A stretch of 64,000 bases of DNA from Hymenobacter mucosus (lineage in GTDB: Bacteria > Bacteroidota > Bacteroidia > Cytophagales > Hymenobacteraceae): NCBI RefSeq assembly GCF_900188255.1, contig NZ_FZNS01000005.1, positions 248,001 to 312,000 on the forward strand, written 5' to 3'. The notes under the pieces were generated by a model. That model was given only the letters and a program-made list of their open reading frames with translations. It was not told where the DNA came from and did no database searches. Within the stretch, counting starts at the first letter, position 1. Each line of letters begins with the position of its first letter. Both the position numbers and the translations under genes were made by a program. This document shows, one piece after another, positions 62,206 to 64,000 of this stretch.

Positions 62206-64000
62206 ATGGCGGATATCATTCAACTGCTTCCTGAATATTTAGCTAACCAAATTGCTGCCGGTGAGGTAGTGCAACGCCCCGCTTCTGCCGTAAAAGAACT
62301 GCTAGAAAATGCCGTAGATGCTGGCGCCACCCAAGTGCAGCTCATTGTAAAAGATGCCGGCAAACAGCTTGTGCAAGTGGTAGACAATGGAGCCGGTATG
62401 AGCCCCACTGATGCGCGCATGAGCCTGGAGCGTCATGCTACCAGTAAAATCCGCACCACCGACGACCTGTTTCGCATTCGTACTCTGGGCTTTCGTGGGG
62501 AGGCCCTGGCCAGTATTGCGGCCGTAGCTCAGCTAGAGTTGCGCACTAAGCAGCGCGACCAGGATACTGGCTCACTGCTGCTGGTAGAAGGTTCTCAAAT
62601 CAGTAGCCAGCAGCCCGTAGCTTGCCCCGATGGTACGAGCATTGCCGTGAAGAACTTGTTCTTTAATGTGCCCGCTCGCCGCAATTTCCTCAAAAGCAAC
62701 GCGGTGGAGATGCGCCACATTCTGGATGAGTTTCAGCACGTGGCATTAGCTAACCCAAATATTAGCTTCTCGCTGTTTCAGAACGATTTAGAGGTGTTCA
62801 ACCTGCCGGCGGGCAAGCTGAGCCAGCGCATTGTGAGCTTGTTGGGCAATGGCTACAAGGAGCAGCTTGCGCAGGTGGAGGAGGTAACGCCCTTCATTGC
62901 CGTGCGTGGGTTTATTGGCAAGCCGGAGTCGGCCAAGAAAAGCAGGGGCGACCAGTTCTTCTTTGTCAACAATCGGTTCATTCGCTCAGCCTACCTCAAC
63001 CATGCCGTGCTGGCTGCTTACGAGGGGCTCCTCCCCAAAGACACCCATCCGTTCTACGTGTTGTTCTTGGAGCTTGACCCCAAGACCATCGACATCAATG
63101 TGCATCCCACCAAAACCGAAATCAAGTTCGAGGACGAGAAGACGGTATACGCCATTGTGCGGGCAGCTGTGAAGCAGAGCCTGGGCCTGCACAACATGGC
63201 GCCCTCCTTAGACTTTGATGGCAACGTGAACTTCGCACCCATTCAACCTTTGCGTCTGTCGGGGGCGGAGAAAAATCCTTTTGCTCAGGACTTCCAGCCG
63301 GATGCCCTAGCCTCAGCCGCCTCGCGAGCTGCCAGCACGCCGGCCCCGCGCGAAAAAGGCGACAAGAGCGTGCGGCCCGAAGCATTCGAGCGCCAACTGC
63401 CCCCACGACCTACGGAGCAAGCTAAGCGCGACCTGGAGGACTTTTACAAGAGCCTCAGCCAGCTGAGCGTGCCCGATGTGGAGCACGAAGCTACTGCGGT
63501 AGGGGTACCCGTGCCCTCCGCGGCGGCCCTGGTAGCCGCACAGCCCACAGACGACGAAGCAGGGCGGCCTGCCAAGCCAATAGCGTCAGAAGTACCCGCG
63601 CCTGCTCCCACGCCAGCACCTCCCGCTTTTGCGAGCAACGCAGCCCCAGCGGCAGTGGCAACCTCGCCGGAATTACCTTTGCGGGAATCCTCCACGGGGC
63701 CCGGTAACAAAGTATTACAACTGCACCAGCAGTACTTACTTGTGCCCGTGAAATCGGGGGTAATGCTGATTGACCAAGTGGCAGCGCGGGAACGGATTTT
63801 GTTTGAGCAGTACGCCCAGAGCCTAGAGCGCGAAAATAGCGCTTCGCAAACTCTGCTGTTTCCGCGTACCGTCACGTTCACGCCCCAAGACTTTGCCATT
63901 CTGCGTGAAGTAGAAGAAGCCCTGAAAGCTTTGGGCTTCCGCTTCTCCGATTTTGGCAAGTATACTATTGCGGTGGAAGGCATTCCAACCGACGTGCCCG
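62206..64000 (+). CDS. mutL: DNA mismatch repair protein MutL, 3' partial
   Basis: The frame is open to the right edge, giving 598 codons. MutL couples MutS mismatch recognition to strand removal. ATP-site (GHKL) motifs are complete: ANQIAAGEVV and KELLENAVDAGAT (Bergerat motif I, residues about 14-42), DNGAGM (motif II), RHATSKI and TLGFRGEALAS (motif III, about residue 90). The C-terminal part of the ATPase domain holds INVHPTKTEIKFED (about residue 300). A Pro/Ala-rich linker spans about residues 340-495 and the dimerisation domain begins at about 505 (VLQLHQQYLLVPV). The endonuclease motif lies outside the window, so its presence cannot be judged. ATG 62206 gives the standard start. Confidence 0.96.
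   Translation, partial: MADIIQLLPEYLANQIAAGEVVQRPASAVKELLENAVDAGATQVQLIVKDAGKQLVQVVDNGAGMSPTDARMSLERHATSKIRTTDDLFRIRTLGFRGEALASIAAVAQLELRTKQRDQDTGSLLLVEGSQISSQQPVACPDGTSIAVKNLFFNVPARRNFLKSNAVEMRHILDEFQHVALANPNISFSLFQNDLEVFNLPAGKLSQRIVSLLGNGYKEQLAQVEEVTPFIAVRGFIGKPESAKKSRGDQFFFVNNRFIRSAYLNHAVLAAYEGLLPKDTHPFYVLFLELDPKTIDINVHPTKTEIKFEDEKTVYAIVRAAVKQSLGLHNMAPSLDFDGNVNFAPIQPLRLSGAEKNPFAQDFQPDALASAASRAASTPAPREKGDKSVRPEAFERQLPPRPTEQAKRDLEDFYKSLSQLSVPDVEHEATAVGVPVPSAAALVAAQPTDDEAGRPAKPIASEVPAPAPTPAPPAFASNAAPAAVATSPELPLRESSTGPGNKVLQLHQQYLLVPVKSGVMLIDQVAARERILFEQYAQSLERENSASQTLLFPRTVTFTPQDFAILREVEEALKALGFRFSDFGKYTIAVEGIPTDVP

Noticed and set aside
61934..62242. Open frame of 102 codons upstream of and into mutL
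   Set aside because: It overlaps the mutL start in another frame, has a random-looking composition rich in Pro, Ser and Arg, and no motif.
1..64000. CRISPR array, tRNA or rRNA genes, transposase, integrase
   Set aside because: No regular repeat-spacer series, cloverleaf-like sequence or recognisable recombinase was seen on reading all gaps; none exceeds about 310 bp.

Overview
The window looks like a chromosomal segment of a Bacteroidota bacterium of the Cytophagales, most like Hymenobacter. This is an inference from content, not a database match. The supporting signs are a moderately GC-rich coding background, candidate Bacteroidota -7 boxes (TAnnTTTG) before several genes, weak or absent Shine-Dalgarno sequences, a bacillithiol-pathway gene (bshA), a GH97 alpha-glucosidase, a GH3/serine-hydrolase fusion and an intergenic 30-bp palindrome.

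Region 1 (1 to about 25 kb) is a surface-polysaccharide locus. It starts inside a sugar aminotransferase. A CDP-deoxysugar module follows: rfbF, rfbG, an SDR reductase and a CapF/RmlC-type cupin. Then come thirteen glycosyltransferases or glycosyltransferase-like proteins (GT2, GT4, GT8 and two divergent ones), an ABC flippase-type exporter, an AsnB-type amidotransferase, a reverse-strand pair (WecE aminotransferase and a polyprenol-phosphate glycosyltransferase), a polymerase-like membrane protein and a secreted TPR-like protein. Base composition changes abruptly inside rfbG near position 2475, as if the downstream part was acquired by recombination.

Region 2 (25.3 to 34.6 kb) is mostly core metabolism: an M42-type peptidase, an AT3 acyltransferase, a K+-dependent-type membrane pyrophosphatase, hpt, adk, obgE, grpE and dnaJ. 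Two large palindromic elements lie between genes, before obgE and between grpE and dnaJ.

Region 3 (34.6 to 43.3 kb) holds a secreted S41 protease, an ECF sigma factor with a membrane partner, a NatA/NatB-type ABC exporter, a polytopic protein, a ChaN-like protein and an acidic hypothetical protein.

Region 4 (43.3 to 48.4 kb) is a glycerol catabolic cluster: glpK-glpF, glpD and a divergent DeoR-family regulator. Four copies of an AAACGAAAC-type motif in the three promoter regions look like its operators.

Region 5 (48.5 to 64 kb) holds secreted hydrolases (class II cyclic-nucleotide phosphodiesterase, GH97, GH13 lipoprotein, S45 acylase), an A-type Fe-S carrier, a 5'-nucleotidase, bshA, a GH3/beta-lactamase-like fusion and the first 598 codons of mutL. 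Convergent gene pairs are often separated by strong bidirectional hairpin terminators. No rRNA, tRNA, CRISPR array, transposase or phage gene was seen.
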